64,000 nt of DNA from Aldrovandia affinis (taxonomy: Eukaryota; Chordata; Actinopteri; Notacanthiformes; Halosauridae), in NCBI GenBank assembly GCA_029706075.1, contig JAINUG010000108.1, positions 1,984,001-2,048,000 of the forward strand. The letters run 5' to 3'. The notes under the pieces were generated by a model. It was given only the letters and a program-made list of their open reading frames with translations. It had not been told where the DNA came from and did not search any database. The translations under genes were made by a program, and so were the position numbers. This document shows positions 46,301 through 58,105 of the stretch, piece after piece (the first letter of the stretch is position 1; every line of letters starts with the position of its first letter).

Positions 46301-47002
46301 CTGTGCCAGCTCCGCCTCCTGCCGCAGCCTCTCGCGCTGCTGCTCCTGTTGCCAGGCGCTGAGGGCGCACAGCTCGGGCCCGGCGCGGTACTCCACGGGG
46401 TTGGAGTGCATCTGCTCGCTGAGCCACATCTGGGTCCTGACGGCGGGCTGGATGGGCGACCCCGACGGCCTGGTGTCCCAGCGGCAGGCCCCTCTGGGCG
46501 GGGGCCTGCAGGCCCGGCGGCGCGGGGGCCTTGCTCTCCGGTAAGGCACTGTAGGTCAGGTCCAGGGTGGCGGGCTTGAGCGGGGAGGGGCCCGGCGGCT
46601 CCGCCTTGCCGCACAGCTCGTACCTGTACCTGGGCTCCGCCCCCGGCGAGCGCGCGTGGAGCCCCAGGCCGCCGTCGGCGCGGTAACCGTACAGGAGCCT
46701 CCGGTCCAGGGAGCCGTGGGGGTCTCCCCTGTAGGCCGGCCTGCCCCCGGGGCTGCCCCCCTTGTCCCCGGCCGGGCCGCTCAGGCGCGTCAGGGACGAC
46801 CAGCGGCGCACGGGCCTCGGGTCCTTCATGTCCAGGGGGCTGTCCGTCGCCGGGGACGGCAGCTGGCAGCTGCCCCAGGAGCCGGCGGCCGGGGGCGCGG
46901 TCAGCTTGGCGCTGGAGGGGGAGGGCATGACGTGGGCCGTGGGGATGGGGCCCTGCGAGCGCAGGGGCTGGAAGGACAGAGTGCTGCTGGAGCCCGAGTG
47001 AT
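46301..47002 (-). CDS. CEP85L: CEP85L large N-terminal exon with a 1-base frameshift
   Basis: 702 bases, acceptor cccgtgcag, donor cag|gtgaga. It starts with two bases of a split codon and encodes HSGSSSTLSFQPLRSQ, PTAHVMPSPSSAKLT, DSPLDMKDPRPVRRWSSLTR, LDLTYSALPESK and LPLGHQAVG. After a shift it continues SPIQPAVRTQMWLSEQ, matching human VPIQPSVRTQMWLTEQ. The shift lies in the CCCC run at 46460-46463 (plus strand), and exon length confirms it because 702 breaks phase with the next exon. Serine/proline-rich, probably disordered. Exons for the first roughly 75 residues, which contain the SIASDSGDTGIGTS region in human, were not found in the window. Confidence 0.9.
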
Positions 47003-47096
47003 CTGCACGGGAGACACGAGAGACGGCGGCACCGTTAACACCCCCCTGCACCGCAACATCTACAGCACAGTACAGTACATTACAGTACATTACAGT

Positions 47097-47315
47097 ACAT
47101 TACAGGCATTTAGCAGACGCTCTTATCCAGAGCGACTTACGCAGTTTACATTTCTTTAAATACAATCCATTTATACAGATATTTTACTGAAACAATTGAG
47201 GTTAAGTACCTTGCTCAAGGGTGCAACAGCGGTGCCCTACCTGGGAATCGAACCTGCAACCTTACAAGCCCAGCTCCCTCACCCTTATAGCGCACAGCTG
47301 CCCATCTCTCTCCGA
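47097..47315 (-). repeat. V-SINE-like element, family A
   Basis: Minus-strand copy. Tail gcatttagcagacgctctta, middle ggttaagtaccttgctcaag, head gcaaccttacaagcccagct. It starts about 95 bases upstream of the large CEP85L exon in gene orientation. Confidence 0.8.
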
Positions 47316-47697
47316 ATGCAACATGGGCTCTTAGATTCTAATTATCGTCACGGTCCCAGATCAGCACCCTGCAGCTGTGTTCCGGCTTCCTCTCGCTTCA
47401 TGGGCTGGCTTGGACTTTGAGCCCCATCGCAGTGGCCAACAGTAACGGTCGCCTCGTTGCCCGGGGCAACCAGATTTGAGGACCTGACAACCGTTTCATT
47501 CTGTCTAGTGGCCATCTTCGCAACAGCTTCTCTGCAGTGATATTTCATGCAAGCGTTCTTTAAAAATAGACTCAGTAATGGACAGTGCTTGCTTCAGGGT
47601 AAATCAGAAAAACATCACGTTGTCGTGGAAATCAACACTGAGAAACTGTAGACCGAGCGCAGCCCTTTCCAAGTTACTAAGGTCAGGAGCCTGCCAC

Positions 47698-47710
47698 TGT
47701 GTGTGTGTGT

Positions 47711-47773
<63 letters not shown>
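47698..47773. repeat. Compound (GT)n(GA)n microsatellite
   Basis: About 22 GT units directly followed by about 14 GA units. Confidence 0.97.
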
Positions 47774-47774
<1 letters not shown>

Positions 47775-48890
47775 CCATTAATATTCACTATTATATTTAT
47801 TACATTCATGTACATTGTTTCTTATTAAGATTGACTTTTACATTAATAACTGGAGTCAGTACTTCATTCTAAATTTGTCAAAACACACATCTAAATATTC
47901 AATTTACATTCTGTGCATCTGACACTTTTCTACAGGATTCCCAATAGATACAATGTTGACACACTGACTTGATCAGTGACTACAGTGCTAGGTCATTTGT
48001 AATGTCAATGACCCCCCTCTCAATTTCGTTTCAACATCCGACAAGCATATTATGTCTGTTTATTCGTTAACATCAACTGTTTTGCAATCCAATGATTGAT
48101 TATATGATATGTATGCAACACTGCAAATCACTTTGTCTATTTGGGCCATTAAAATCTGAAATATGGTTTCCCAGCTTGCCAACACACTTTTAAACCTTAG
48201 CGTTGAGCCCTGGCCCATTGCCATAGACACTTAGCGGCATTTCTGACATCGGTGAGCGGCACATCTTTTCGTACTCTGATCGCTTTACGGTCCACAATGG
48301 CTGGAATTCACATTTTTGCTTTACAATTTTTTGTAATAAATAAAGAGGCAACCTCATGGCTTTTGAGAGCAAAGTGTGCGTCACCATCAATAGCACTAAG
48401 TGCAACAGTCAAATAAAAACTAAGAATAAAATAATATTAAGACAAATTCTAAGAGTAAGAACAAAACTAAGTATAAAAATAAGATTAAGGCTAATTCTAA
48501 GAGTAAGAATAGAACTAAGAAGGAGGCACTGTAAGACGAGGCTAATTCCATGTGAAAGATGAGTGTGATGATGTGGAGATGGAGATGAGAGCAGCCAACA
48601 AGGCGGCTGTAGTGCGCTGTCCTCAGGATCCCTCCTGACTCGTTGGCAGTGTTCCTCATGAATAACTCATGATCTGTGTGCTACATGCCAGATCCTGGTG
48701 CAAATGGATGACGAGAGAGTTATGTAAGGGCCTCTGAATGCTGCTTCTCAGTGGACACAATCAAAGGCTCGTTCGCACACACATGCTCGTGCACACACGC
48801 ACATGCACACACGCACACACACAACCATACAATCTCAAACAAAGTGCTTCAAATTACCGCATACATAGAGCACACAGGGCAGACTTTAGG

Positions 48891-49003
48891 TGGTGTGTGG
48901 TTGTATAATATTGGTTGTATTGGTGTGTGGTTGTATAATATTGGTTGTATTGGTGTGTGGTTGTATAATATTGGTTGTATTGGTGTGTGGTTCTATAATA
49001 TTA
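48891..49003. repeat. 30-bp minisatellite, 3.7 units
   Basis: The unit begins tggtgtgtggttgtataata and is repeated exactly at 48891, 48921 and 48951, with a partial unit at 48981 that has one substitution (ttctataata). The open frame across it simply repeats ten residues. Confidence 0.95.
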
Positions 49004-49844
49004 AATATGCTACAGCTTTGGGAACATACTGAGGATCAGCACACAGAGTTCACTCGATAGATATGGGTGAGCTGAGCAAGGCACTAAACCAAAATGACTT
49101 CAGTAAATATCCAGCTGTATAAATGGATAAGCAAAGCTAAGCAATAAAACAACTCGCCATTGTTTAAGATGTGTGCACTGAGAAAATCGATAATAATGCA
49201 AGTGGAAACATTTTTATGGGAATCGAATTCACCTCCAAAAGGACAGGCGATTTGAATTAACTTCCAGAAGGCAACTCTCCATCTTTAGAGCGGGGATTGG
49301 GAGCTATGCAATATTCAACAGTAATGGCCCACATCCAGCTTTAATCTGATATGGAAATTAATTAATGCAAAGGCTTCAAAGCCTCCAACACTGCTTCCAC
49401 GCATTAAAGAGCAGAGAGATCTGCAATGCAGCGGCTGTGGGAATTCACACTCAGTGACTAAGACAGACAAGGAAGCGGGCCCAGTGTTGGTTTGCATGTG
49501 TTTGAGTGTTAAGTGCAGAGACAGAGCGGATGGTGGGAGGACGAGCGGAGGGAGGGAGAGTCAGAGGAGGACATGGACAGACTGACAGGCGGAGAGGGGG
49601 ATGAGAGGGAAGGGTTGCTGAGGGGGCCAGAGGGGGAGGAACTCTTACGCCCCCTCCCACACACCGCCCTACAGTCCTCAGTACATGGACTCCACTTCAA
49701 CCCAGATATGATGGAACCCCAATGAAAAACCCTACAGTTAGATTTCCTAGCATGCGGTCTGCACACTCCAACATGGCCGCAGATTACAAATACAGCATAA
49801 CAGTTCAGGGATGGGCAGTATTTCAAATACCTGTATTTTTCCCT

Positions 49845-50012
49845 GTGTTACAGGCATGGTATGCAGCTGCCAACAACGATGTCTATTACTGTATTACTGA
49901 TCTCTTGCGCAAACTATGATTGTTCCTACGATGTATTAATGCACATCTTGTAAGTCGCTCTGGATAAGAGCCTCTGCTAAATGCCTATAATGTAAATGTA
50001 AAATGTAAACAT
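49845..50012 (+). repeat. L2-type LINE 3'-tail fragment
   Basis: Shares gcagctgccaacaacgatgt and cttgtaagtcgctctggata with the ends of both units of the 54.8-57.9 kb duplication, showing a common LINE-like source. Confidence 0.65.
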
Positions 50013-51267
50013 GTACTTCCATGTATTTCATATGTTATACGGATTGCTCGCCTCTTTTTTGGCATGGTTTATACCACTGTGCCACCTGCAAAGCAATCTA
50101 TGCCTCCACCATTTTGATTGTAGACAGGTATGGGCAAAAATGTATTAAAATGTATCTTGTTACAAAATACCTCCCAAATCAATGTACCTATGTATCTACT
50201 TGTCTGTTAATTAATTGTGTGATTTTAGTTTAAGTTCAATTATGCTTATTTATTTGACCATTCATTTTGAAAATGTAAACAGGTCTATATATCTGCAACT
50301 GGTGGACTAGGATACTCCAGAATTGGTGGTGATGTAAAAATCGGAGGTTGATCACTAATTTAAATTCCACATTGGAACACAAGTCAGGGTACTTTTTAAT
50401 AAAGGGTGGGTCACAGAAAATGTATTTATGCATGAAGTGGGTTGTGGGCTCCTATAATTTCTGAACCGAAATTTCTGAACCTCAGACCGCCCACACACCA
50501 GCCCAATGACGACTGATAACAGGGCACTGCGGATTCTGGTGAGCTCCAGTAACTGCCGTTCTTCACAGCGCGAGACACTCCGAACGACAGCCTCTTCCTG
50601 CATCCTGAGTGTGGGAGGCGAGAGAAAAATAAACACTTCGCGAAGCAGCTTTTCTGCTCGTCACCGTCCCGGGTAAACAAACGCGCCCGGGTCACGCTCC
50701 CCCCTCGCTCCGTTTTCTACGAACGACGGACGTGGCAGCGACGTCCGGGAAAGGCAAAGCGGCCTTTAATGTCTCTTCAAAGTCCATTTAACAATGTGCC
50801 ATATGCTTAATACTTGTTCGTGTTTATCTACAGAATGCATGTTTACCAAGTCCCGCGGTTTGGCTTCCGTTCGTTTGTACAAAGGTTCACATTTGTTTCC
50901 ATTCGGTTGTTTTTGGAAGACGCTGTACCTTTCCTGTCAGTGTGAACTTGAACACAGAGGCTAAAATTATCATCAGGCCAAGCCCACCTTTTCTCTGATT
51001 GGCTCAGTGGTTAAAGACTACTTGCCAATGGCCAATCACGATATCACATGCAAAATTATGCATAATGAGCTCTGGACCATCTGGTCTTCTACAGTTGGCC
51101 TTCAGCAGGCAGGCCCGTTAGGTTGACTTGGAGGACAAATGGAAGCCTTTTTTGAGACTGCGTATCACTGCTGGGCACCACTGCCAATTGGAACTTTACA
51201 GAGAACACTGCAGCACCTTGGTAAATTGATACTGTATATGTAAACGTAATCCTTTGACATACCAGAG
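50013..51267. other. Stretch upstream of the CEP85L exons found, nothing recognised
   Basis: Probably CEP85L 5' intron if the first coding exons lie beyond the right edge. No exon or known repeat seen. Confidence 0.35.
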
Positions 51268-51414
51268 TGGTTCTGTGTGGCTCAGTAGGTAGAGCACGGC
51301 GTTGGCAACGTTTAGGTTGTGGGTTCAATTCCCACTGGGACCACATATACTGAAAAATGTATGCATTCACTACTGTAAGTCGCTTTGGATAAAAGTGTCT
51401 GCTAAATGGCATAT
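51268..51414 (+). repeat. tRNA-derived SINE, family B
   Basis: Head gtggctcagtaggtagagca, B-box ggttcaattccc, body accacatatactgaaaaatg, tail gtcgctttggataaaagtgt, followed by an AT-rich run of tatatta. Confidence 0.82.
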
Positions 51415-53338
51415 ATTATATTATATTATACTATATTACCACATAATAAAAAGTGTGAGTGCTGTGTGTGCATTCAATGTATATTTTATAAGCAGCCCTG
51501 CTAATTCAGCAACTGCTGATGTTAGATCCAACTCGGGAGAAATGGCTTGTATTACAAACCCCAGGAGAAGACAACATCCTCCTATTAAGAGCGAGAGAGA
51601 CCATGGGCTTATCGATTTTACCGTGTCATCCGGTGTGGAATTCCAATGCGGAAACTGAAAGGGGAGAAATACCTCGGCTTCTACCATGAAACTGAATATC
51701 CATACTGATGTTGGTCACCCTTGAAGAAGAAAAAGGCATTCTGCGTTTAATCAATGCTGTAGATGCAGCTACCAACCACTGGGTGGCAGCAACTGCACCT
51801 TTGTGATGACCGTGCCAACAAAGCACGCGAATCAACCAGCGCAACCTCCTAAAGCTAAATAGTGATTAGAGCTACTTCACAAGAAATGTTAAATTCCACT
51901 GTCTGTTACTGCTGCACTCTACACAACGACAATAAAAACAGTTATACAGTTATAACAATGTTAAAACGGCAGACGTCAATACTGCAAAAGTTCATCTCTG
52001 GTTAGATCGACCGACCCAGCGTGAAAGCAGCTCTATACATGCAACAAGCACCCCATGACAGACACACCTACACGAGCTACCAAGAATAGCCACAGCCTCA
52101 CAACCGCAGACATTACGGAAAGCTGTTCCGCTTTAAAAAAGCCACAAATGCGAGTGTTATGGGATGAGCAGAGCACGATAGCAAAAGTCTATTTAAAAGC
52201 CTTCTCAATTGGTCTTTTTGGTGAAACAAACACAGCTGTGTTTTGTCTAGCAAAGAAAACATAAAAAGGAACATCTTTATTGAAACTCTGTCCACTGTGA
52301 AAGTGGGGTTTGGAGTGAAACACGATCGCGCTCATTGTGACGCCCTCGAGTTTGGAATGCTGGCTGTCACCATTTGATCCGGCTGGAGCCGTTTGATCAA
52401 AGCAGCTCAATTCACAACATTTATTTGACTCATTGGCTTGCCTGAAGAGTTTTTTGTGTGCGGTTCAAATAAAGTACGATAACATTGTTAACCCTATTTT
52501 TTTGCATTCACACCTATTGGGACACACCCAAACATAACCGTTTATAGCTCAACAACCGTGATGGCCACATGCCTACCTTCGGTATCATTTGAAAGGAAAC
52601 ACATTGTAGTTTATTGGGGCGTGCTCAAACACCATGTGGACACAACGCATCCCAAAGGACCAAACATACAATAAAGTAGGCTTTTATAGTGTTCTTGTGT
52701 AGAATCTCATGTTTGAAAAGCAATAAATGAGTCACACTTCATGATGTACCTGTGGACCCGGGAGAACGACATCTTTGCTGTTGTTGGCCACACGAAGCAT
52801 ATAAAAAAACACTGGAACTCTCTCAATTTCGCTTGCTCTTGTGACAAAACAGGGTCACTACCTTTGTTCGTTAGACCCTTATGGCGATCGGGACACCCTG
52901 TGAGGAGAATGTGCCATGTGACGTAGGCAGGCCGGCGACAGATCTGGGTTAAACACGTCGTCTCGCATGTGGGGATGCATTTAAATGTACGTTACGGGCC
53001 ACGCTTGTCAACGTGTTCATCTGATGGGAACGGTTGTGAAGCGCAATGCTTTCAGTGATACTTCAGCAAAGGTCAAATGTAAATGTAGGTACAGCTTAAG
53101 GAAACAAGCACAATGGCCGCTTATTTGTTGATGTAGCCTATTCAATTCGATCAATGCTCCGGCTTTCAGGTATCAATACTTGAAAAGAGGACAACAAAGG
53201 ACACCAACGCATCGTTTGCACCGAGAGTAAGGGACAGAGTGAACCGCTGCTTTGTATTTAAATGAGCAGACGGCGGTAAAGAATGACGCATGGATGGCTG
53301 TGAATCCCCTGGGGGTCACTTACCGTCGCTAACAATGT
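51415..53338. other. Unannotated stretch
   Basis: No coding exon, RNA gene or recognised repeat apart from the short AT run at its start. Confidence 0.35.
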
Positions 53339-53388
53339 GATGTCAGCTTCTGGCGGAGGCTCAGAGGACATGTCGAATTGCACTCCCA
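53339..53388 (-). CDS. Orphan exon-like sequence with start codon
   Basis: On the minus strand ATG at about 53386 opens MSSEPPPEADITLLAT, which runs exactly into a strong donor (acg|gtaagt). It could be a first coding exon. It ends in phase 0, whereas the large CEP85L exon at 46301-47002 needs one base from its predecessor, so a direct join to that exon is impossible. It could join the phase-0 exon at 24610-24695 as an alternative start, belong to another gene, or be chance. Confidence 0.25.
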
Positions 53389-53433
53389 CGTTCACGGACG
53401 CTGACAATCACCTCATGCTCGGATAATGAACCA

Positions 53434-53661
53434 GGGCCCGCACGTATAAAGGTTCTAAGAGTAGGACTGCTGATCTAGGATCAGTTTAGCCTTTCAGCTC
53501 GTAATGGATATGGACAGGGGAAACCTGATCCTAGATCACTACTCTTAGAATCTTTGTACGTACAGCCCCAGAGTTCCCTGTGCATACCCTAACCTTATCC
53601 GTTACGAGCGAAAAGGCAAAACTGATCCTAGATCAGCTACTCAGAGGCTTTGTACAGGCCC
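53434..53661. mobile_element. Foldback (MITE-like) element with nested palindromes
   Basis: The left arm (tgctgatctaggatcagttt near 53468) reappears as reverse complement at 53521-53569 and again at 53615-53661. The inner blocks gcctttcagctcgtaatgg and ccgttacgagcgaaaaggc also pair. This resembles two overlapping copies of a short inverted-repeat element. Confidence 0.6.
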
Positions 53662-54239
53662 AGAACTGGTAAACATAAAAACTAAACATAAAAGGTGAAG
53701 ATAAAAATGGACGGCGCGCCGAACAAAATCTGGAAGGGGAAAACTAGTAGACAATCTGTTTGAATTCTTCATTTTGACATGATTTTGATGGTTTTCTTTA
53801 ATGTTTTTTGAACATGATTCCACCACTGAGGTTTTACAGCATTGTTGATATACAGTGCACTCCGTAAGCAACCTCAGCAGTAAGGGGGTCACGGCCCTCT
53901 CGTGGGCGCAGGGTCTCGAGGGCTCATTTAAAATACCCTCTCCACAAATAAACCCAGGCTGGCAGGCAGGGGGAGCGCGCGGGCCGTGGGTCGGGTCAAG
54001 GCGGAGGCAATGACAAACCTCTCCTTTGTGAGCGCTCGTCTGTGGGGCAACTGCAGAGCAGCTGGAGGGAGGAAGAACCAGACCCCTGTCCGGCACATTC
54101 CACAGGAGGGCCTCAACTCCCACAGTCCATTCCCGCAAAGCACTACACTTCCACAGCCCTCTCTCCTACAGCCCACTACACCAGCCCCTTGCATGGTCAA
54201 CTCCTACAGCCCACTCCCACAAAACACAACACCAGGGGC

Positions 54240-54398
54240 GGTGGACAGCATAGCGGTCTAACGCACCCGTATTTTGGCTGGTTCGATACAGTGTGCGCTG
54301 CCTGTCAGGGACGCGGTTCGAACCCCGTCTCTGTCAGACCGGCCCTGCCTGTTAGTCCCGATTGGGGGAATTTGGCTGTCCGCCCCAGGGGGAGGGGG
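54240..54398 (+). repeat. SINE-like head fragment
   Basis: tRNA-like motifs (agcggtctaacgc and gacgcggttcgaaccccgtc) followed by tgggggaatttggctgtccg. It directly abuts the family A copy at 54399, with part of its own 3' end possibly displaced to about 54728-54850. Confidence 0.5.
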
Positions 54399-54615
54399 GA
54401 CAGTGTAGTGTAATGGTGAGGGAGCTGGGCTTGTAACTCAGAGGTTGCAGGTTCAATTCCCAGGTGGGGCACTGCTGTTGTACCCTTGAGCAAAGGTACT
54501 TAACCTGAATTGCTTCAGTAAAATATCCAGCTGTATAAATGGATTGTATGTAAACTGTGTAAGTCGCTCTGGATAAGAGCGTCTGCTAAAATGCATAAAA
54601 TGTAAATGTAAAATG
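54399..54615 (+). repeat. V-SINE-like element, family A
   Basis: Complete copy: gtgtaatggtgagggagctg head, ggttcaattcccaggtgggg, cttaacctgaattgcttcag and tail cgctctggataagagcgtct. Apparently inserted into another SINE. Confidence 0.82.
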
Positions 54616-54761
54616 GGGAGGGTGAGCCGGCTCGAGTTCACCGTGAAGCATGTAAGGGTGTCTGCAGAACGTGGGTAATCGAATTCCGTCTTGAAGGAAT
54701 CTGAGAATTAGCTTGCCTTGTAGAGACTCATGTGGGGAGGGTAAATCAAAATAAATAGATA

Positions 54762-57700
54762 ATATAATTGGCCACTAAAATGGGACAAAAAGCAGGAAAA
54801 AATCTGAAACAAATTAAATGTAAAAAAATACAAATTTTAAAATAATTTTTAAAAAAACACTACACCAGCCCACTCACACAACCAACTCCCACAGCCCACT
54901 CGACCAGGACCGACCAGCCCACTCAGCTCAGCGCTCACGCTCTTAGTGTGGGGGGTCGCCGTAGAGGAGCGAGAAGAACAGCGTCAGGCGAACACAAACC
55001 CAGAGGGGTCACGTGACCTTTCTGAGGCAGGCAACGCTGCTAGAGAGAAGAGGCACTTCTGCAAACCTCAGGTGCTTCCATTTAAAACCACGCCAGACTC
55101 TCCATGTTGAGAGCGAGTCGAGCGCTTCCCCTCAGCGCCGACAGAAATAAAAGTGTGCACGCACTCCTCGCTCGAGTACCACTACGGACACACAGGTCCA
55201 TAAGTACCACAGTGTGCATGTGCCTTTTTCCAGTGCAAATTCCCCAAAAATCTAAATATCAAGGAAAGCAAGAGTCCTCCAGACCCACCCCAGCTGCTCC
55301 CAATGGACAGAACCGACAACGAACCCGGCCACATTTTCAGGAACTCAAAAGGGGGGGGAAAAAAAAATTCCAACATTCCTGCTCGTGAATTACACTGACT
55401 TTCATTCTGTAACGCCCAATTGGATTTGTAACTGAAAAAGTGCTGAAAAGTGATTCTGGAGTCTTGCTGGATGATGGGGCTGCGGCAGAATAAACGGTGT
55501 TTTTCCTCCCTTTTACAAGGCGGGGGCACGTGTAAGTGGTTTTCCTTAGCGCTGCTGCGTCGCGGGGGGAGAAGGAGGGCACGACGGGGTGGATGTATAT
55601 TCATTAAAAATGATTGAACTCGTGAGACGATAGAGGAGGAGCGGGTCGGCCTAGCGCTGGGGTTTTACGCCCTTATATAGGCAGGGAGGGCTTTCAAAAG
55701 GCTCTGCGTTTTTATGGAGGTCTTGTTAAAATCGTCTGGCAGCGCAGCGGCTCAAACGGCCAGAACAACATCATCTGCTTTTGATTTGCGTTACGCTGGA
55801 GGAGGGAGGAGTGCAGAGAGGAGTGAACCCGACAGGGCCCGAGGCCAGGGCGCTGCTGAGGACCATCGAGCCCAAACCCGCTCCCGCCACACCCAGGGCA
55901 ACGTTCACCACTGTCCCGTCCCTCCGGGCCCCGGGCAGCCGCCCCTCGCGGTCTCGCCTCTTCTCGATCTTCCGCAAATGCTAGCCATCTTCCGCAAGAG
56001 ACTCAAAACCCACCTCTTCAGACTCCGTTACCGCTGAAATGTGTACATCTAAATAATTGTCATCACCACTGCTTACATATTTAATACTGTATGTATCCTT
56101 GTTTAAAACTTTCTCAAACAAAACAATTATAATTTAATTTAAAAATCCTTCCCGGTGTTACAGGTATGATATGGAGCTGCCAACAATGATGTCTATCGCT
56201 GTATTACTGCATTGATTCACTCTTGCACAAAAATGATCGATCATACCATATATTAATGCATATCTTGTAAGTCGCTCTGGATAAGAGCGTCTGCTAAAAT
56301 GATAATTGGCCACTAAAATGGGACAAAAAGCTGGAAAAAATCGGAAACACAAATAAATAAAAAAAAATAAAAAATTAAAAACACTAGACCAGCCCACTCA
56401 CACAACCAACTCCCACAGCCCACTCCACCAGGACCGACCACACCACTCAGCTCAGCGCTCACACTCTTAGTGTGGGGGGTCGCCGTAGAGGAGCGAGAAG
56501 AACCGCGTCAGGCGAACACAAACCCAGAGGGGTCACGTGACCTTTCTGAGGCAGGCAACGCTGCCAGAGAGAAGAGGCACTTCTGCAAACCTCAGGTGCT
56601 TCCATTTAAAACCACGCCAGACTCTCCATGTTGAGAGCGCTCGAGTCTTCGCTTCCCCTCAGCGCCGACAGAAATAAAAGTGTGCGCGCACTCCTCGCTT
56701 GAGTACCGCTACGGACACACAGGTCCATAAGTACCACAGTGTGCATGTGCCTTTTTCCAGCGCAAATTCCCTAAAAATGAAAATATCAAGGAAAGCAAGA
56801 GTCCTCCAGACCCACCCTGGCTGCTCCCAATGGACAGAACCGACAACGAACCCGGCCACATTTTCAGGAACTCAAAAGAGGGGGGGGAAAAAATTCCAAC
56901 ATTCCTGCTCGTGAATTACACTGACTTTCATTCTGTAACGCCCAATTGGATTTGTAACTGAAAAAGTGCTGAAAAGTGATTCTGGAGTCTTGCTGGATGA
57001 CGGAGCTGCGGCAGAATAAACAGTGTTTTTCCTCCCTTTTACAAGGCGGGGGCACGTGTAAGTGGTTTTCCTTAGCGCTGCTGCGTCGGGGGGGAGGAGG
57101 AGGGCACGACGGGGTGGATGTATATTCATTAAAAATGATTTAACTCGTGAGACGATAGAGGAGGAGCGGGTCGGCCTAGCGCTGGGGTTTTACACCCTTA
57201 TATAGGCAGGGAGGGTTTTCAAAAGGCTCTGCGTTTTTATGGAGGTCTTGTTAAAATCGTCTGGCAGCGCAGCGGCTCGAACGGCCAGAACAACATCATC
57301 TGCTTTTGATTTGCGTTACGCTGGAGGAGGGAGGAGTGCAGAGAGGAGTGAACCCGACAGGGCCCGAGGCCAGAGGCGCTGCTGAGGACCAGCGAGCCCA
57401 TAACCCGCTCCCGCCGTCACACCCAGGGCAAACGTTCACCACTGTCCCGTCCCTCCGGGCCCCGGGCAGCCGCCCCTCGCGGTCTCGCCTCTTCTTGATC
57501 TTCCGCAAATGCTAGCCATCTTCCGCAAGAGACTCAAAACCCACCTCTTCAGACTCCGTTACCGCTGAAATGTGTACATCTAAATAATTGTCATCACCAC
57601 TGCTTACATATTTAATACTGTATGTATCCTTAGATCATAGTTTTCTTCTATATCAGACACAAGTTATATTTTCCTACCTGATGTATGTATCCTTGTTTAA

Positions 57701-57910
57701 AACTTTCTCAAACAAAACAATTATAATTTAATTTAAAAATGTACTAATCTTTTCCTTCCCGGTGTTACAGGTATGATATGGAGCTGCCAACAATGATGTC
57801 TATCGCTGTATTACTGCATTGATTCACTCTTGCACAAAAAATGATCGATCATACCATATATTAATGCATATCTTGTAAGTCGCTCTGGATAAGAGCGTCT
57901 GCTAAAATGT
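54762..57910. repeat. Tandem duplication, two units of about 1.54 and 1.61 kb
   Basis: Unit 1 (54762-56301) and unit 2 (56302-57910) are highly similar throughout. Both begin with ataattggccactaaaatgg and end with the L2-type tail agtcgctctggataagagcg tctgctaaaatg. Unit 2 has an extra block of roughly 80 bases near 57630-57690 plus small indels. Each unit contains a short frame ending RKRLKTHLFRLRYR, which resembles the end of fish LINE reverse transcriptases. Confidence 0.85.
55975..56301 (+). repeat. LINE 3' end within duplication unit 1
   Basis: The short frame AIFRKRLKTHLFRLRYR ends in TGA near 56035 and is followed by an AT-rich region and the L2-type terminal tail. The same structure recurs at about 57510-57910 in unit 2. 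It supports an L2-like LINE as donor of the SINE tails seen throughout the window. Confidence 0.55.
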
Positions 57911-57920
57911 CAAATGTAAT

Positions 57921-58105
57921 AACCATAACCTGGTCTGTTCTCTCTTTCACAGCTAGGCAAACCTTCATACCCATAATCTGGTCTGTTCTCTCTCTTTTTG
58001 AAACCTACAGTAAACCACTGTGTCCATAGCCTGGTCTGTTTTCTCTCCTACACCCAAAGGAAACCATGGTAACCATAACCTGGTCTCTTCTCTCTCCTAA
58101 ACCAC
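57921..58105. repeat. Minisatellite, about four units of 45-60 bp
   Basis: Units share ccataacctggtctgttctc and a tctct run followed by an aaacc block. They are imperfect and directly adjoin the tandem duplication. Confidence 0.7.

Noticed and set aside
48751-49032. 93-codon frame with repeated WLYNIGCIGV
   Set aside because: The repeat comes from the 30-bp minisatellite. Unit length divisible by three keeps it open.
55714-56037. 107-codon frame duplicated at 57.3 kb
   Set aside because: Only the last roughly 15 codons look protein-like (LINE terminus). The two duplicate units diverge by frame-breaking indels over the rest.
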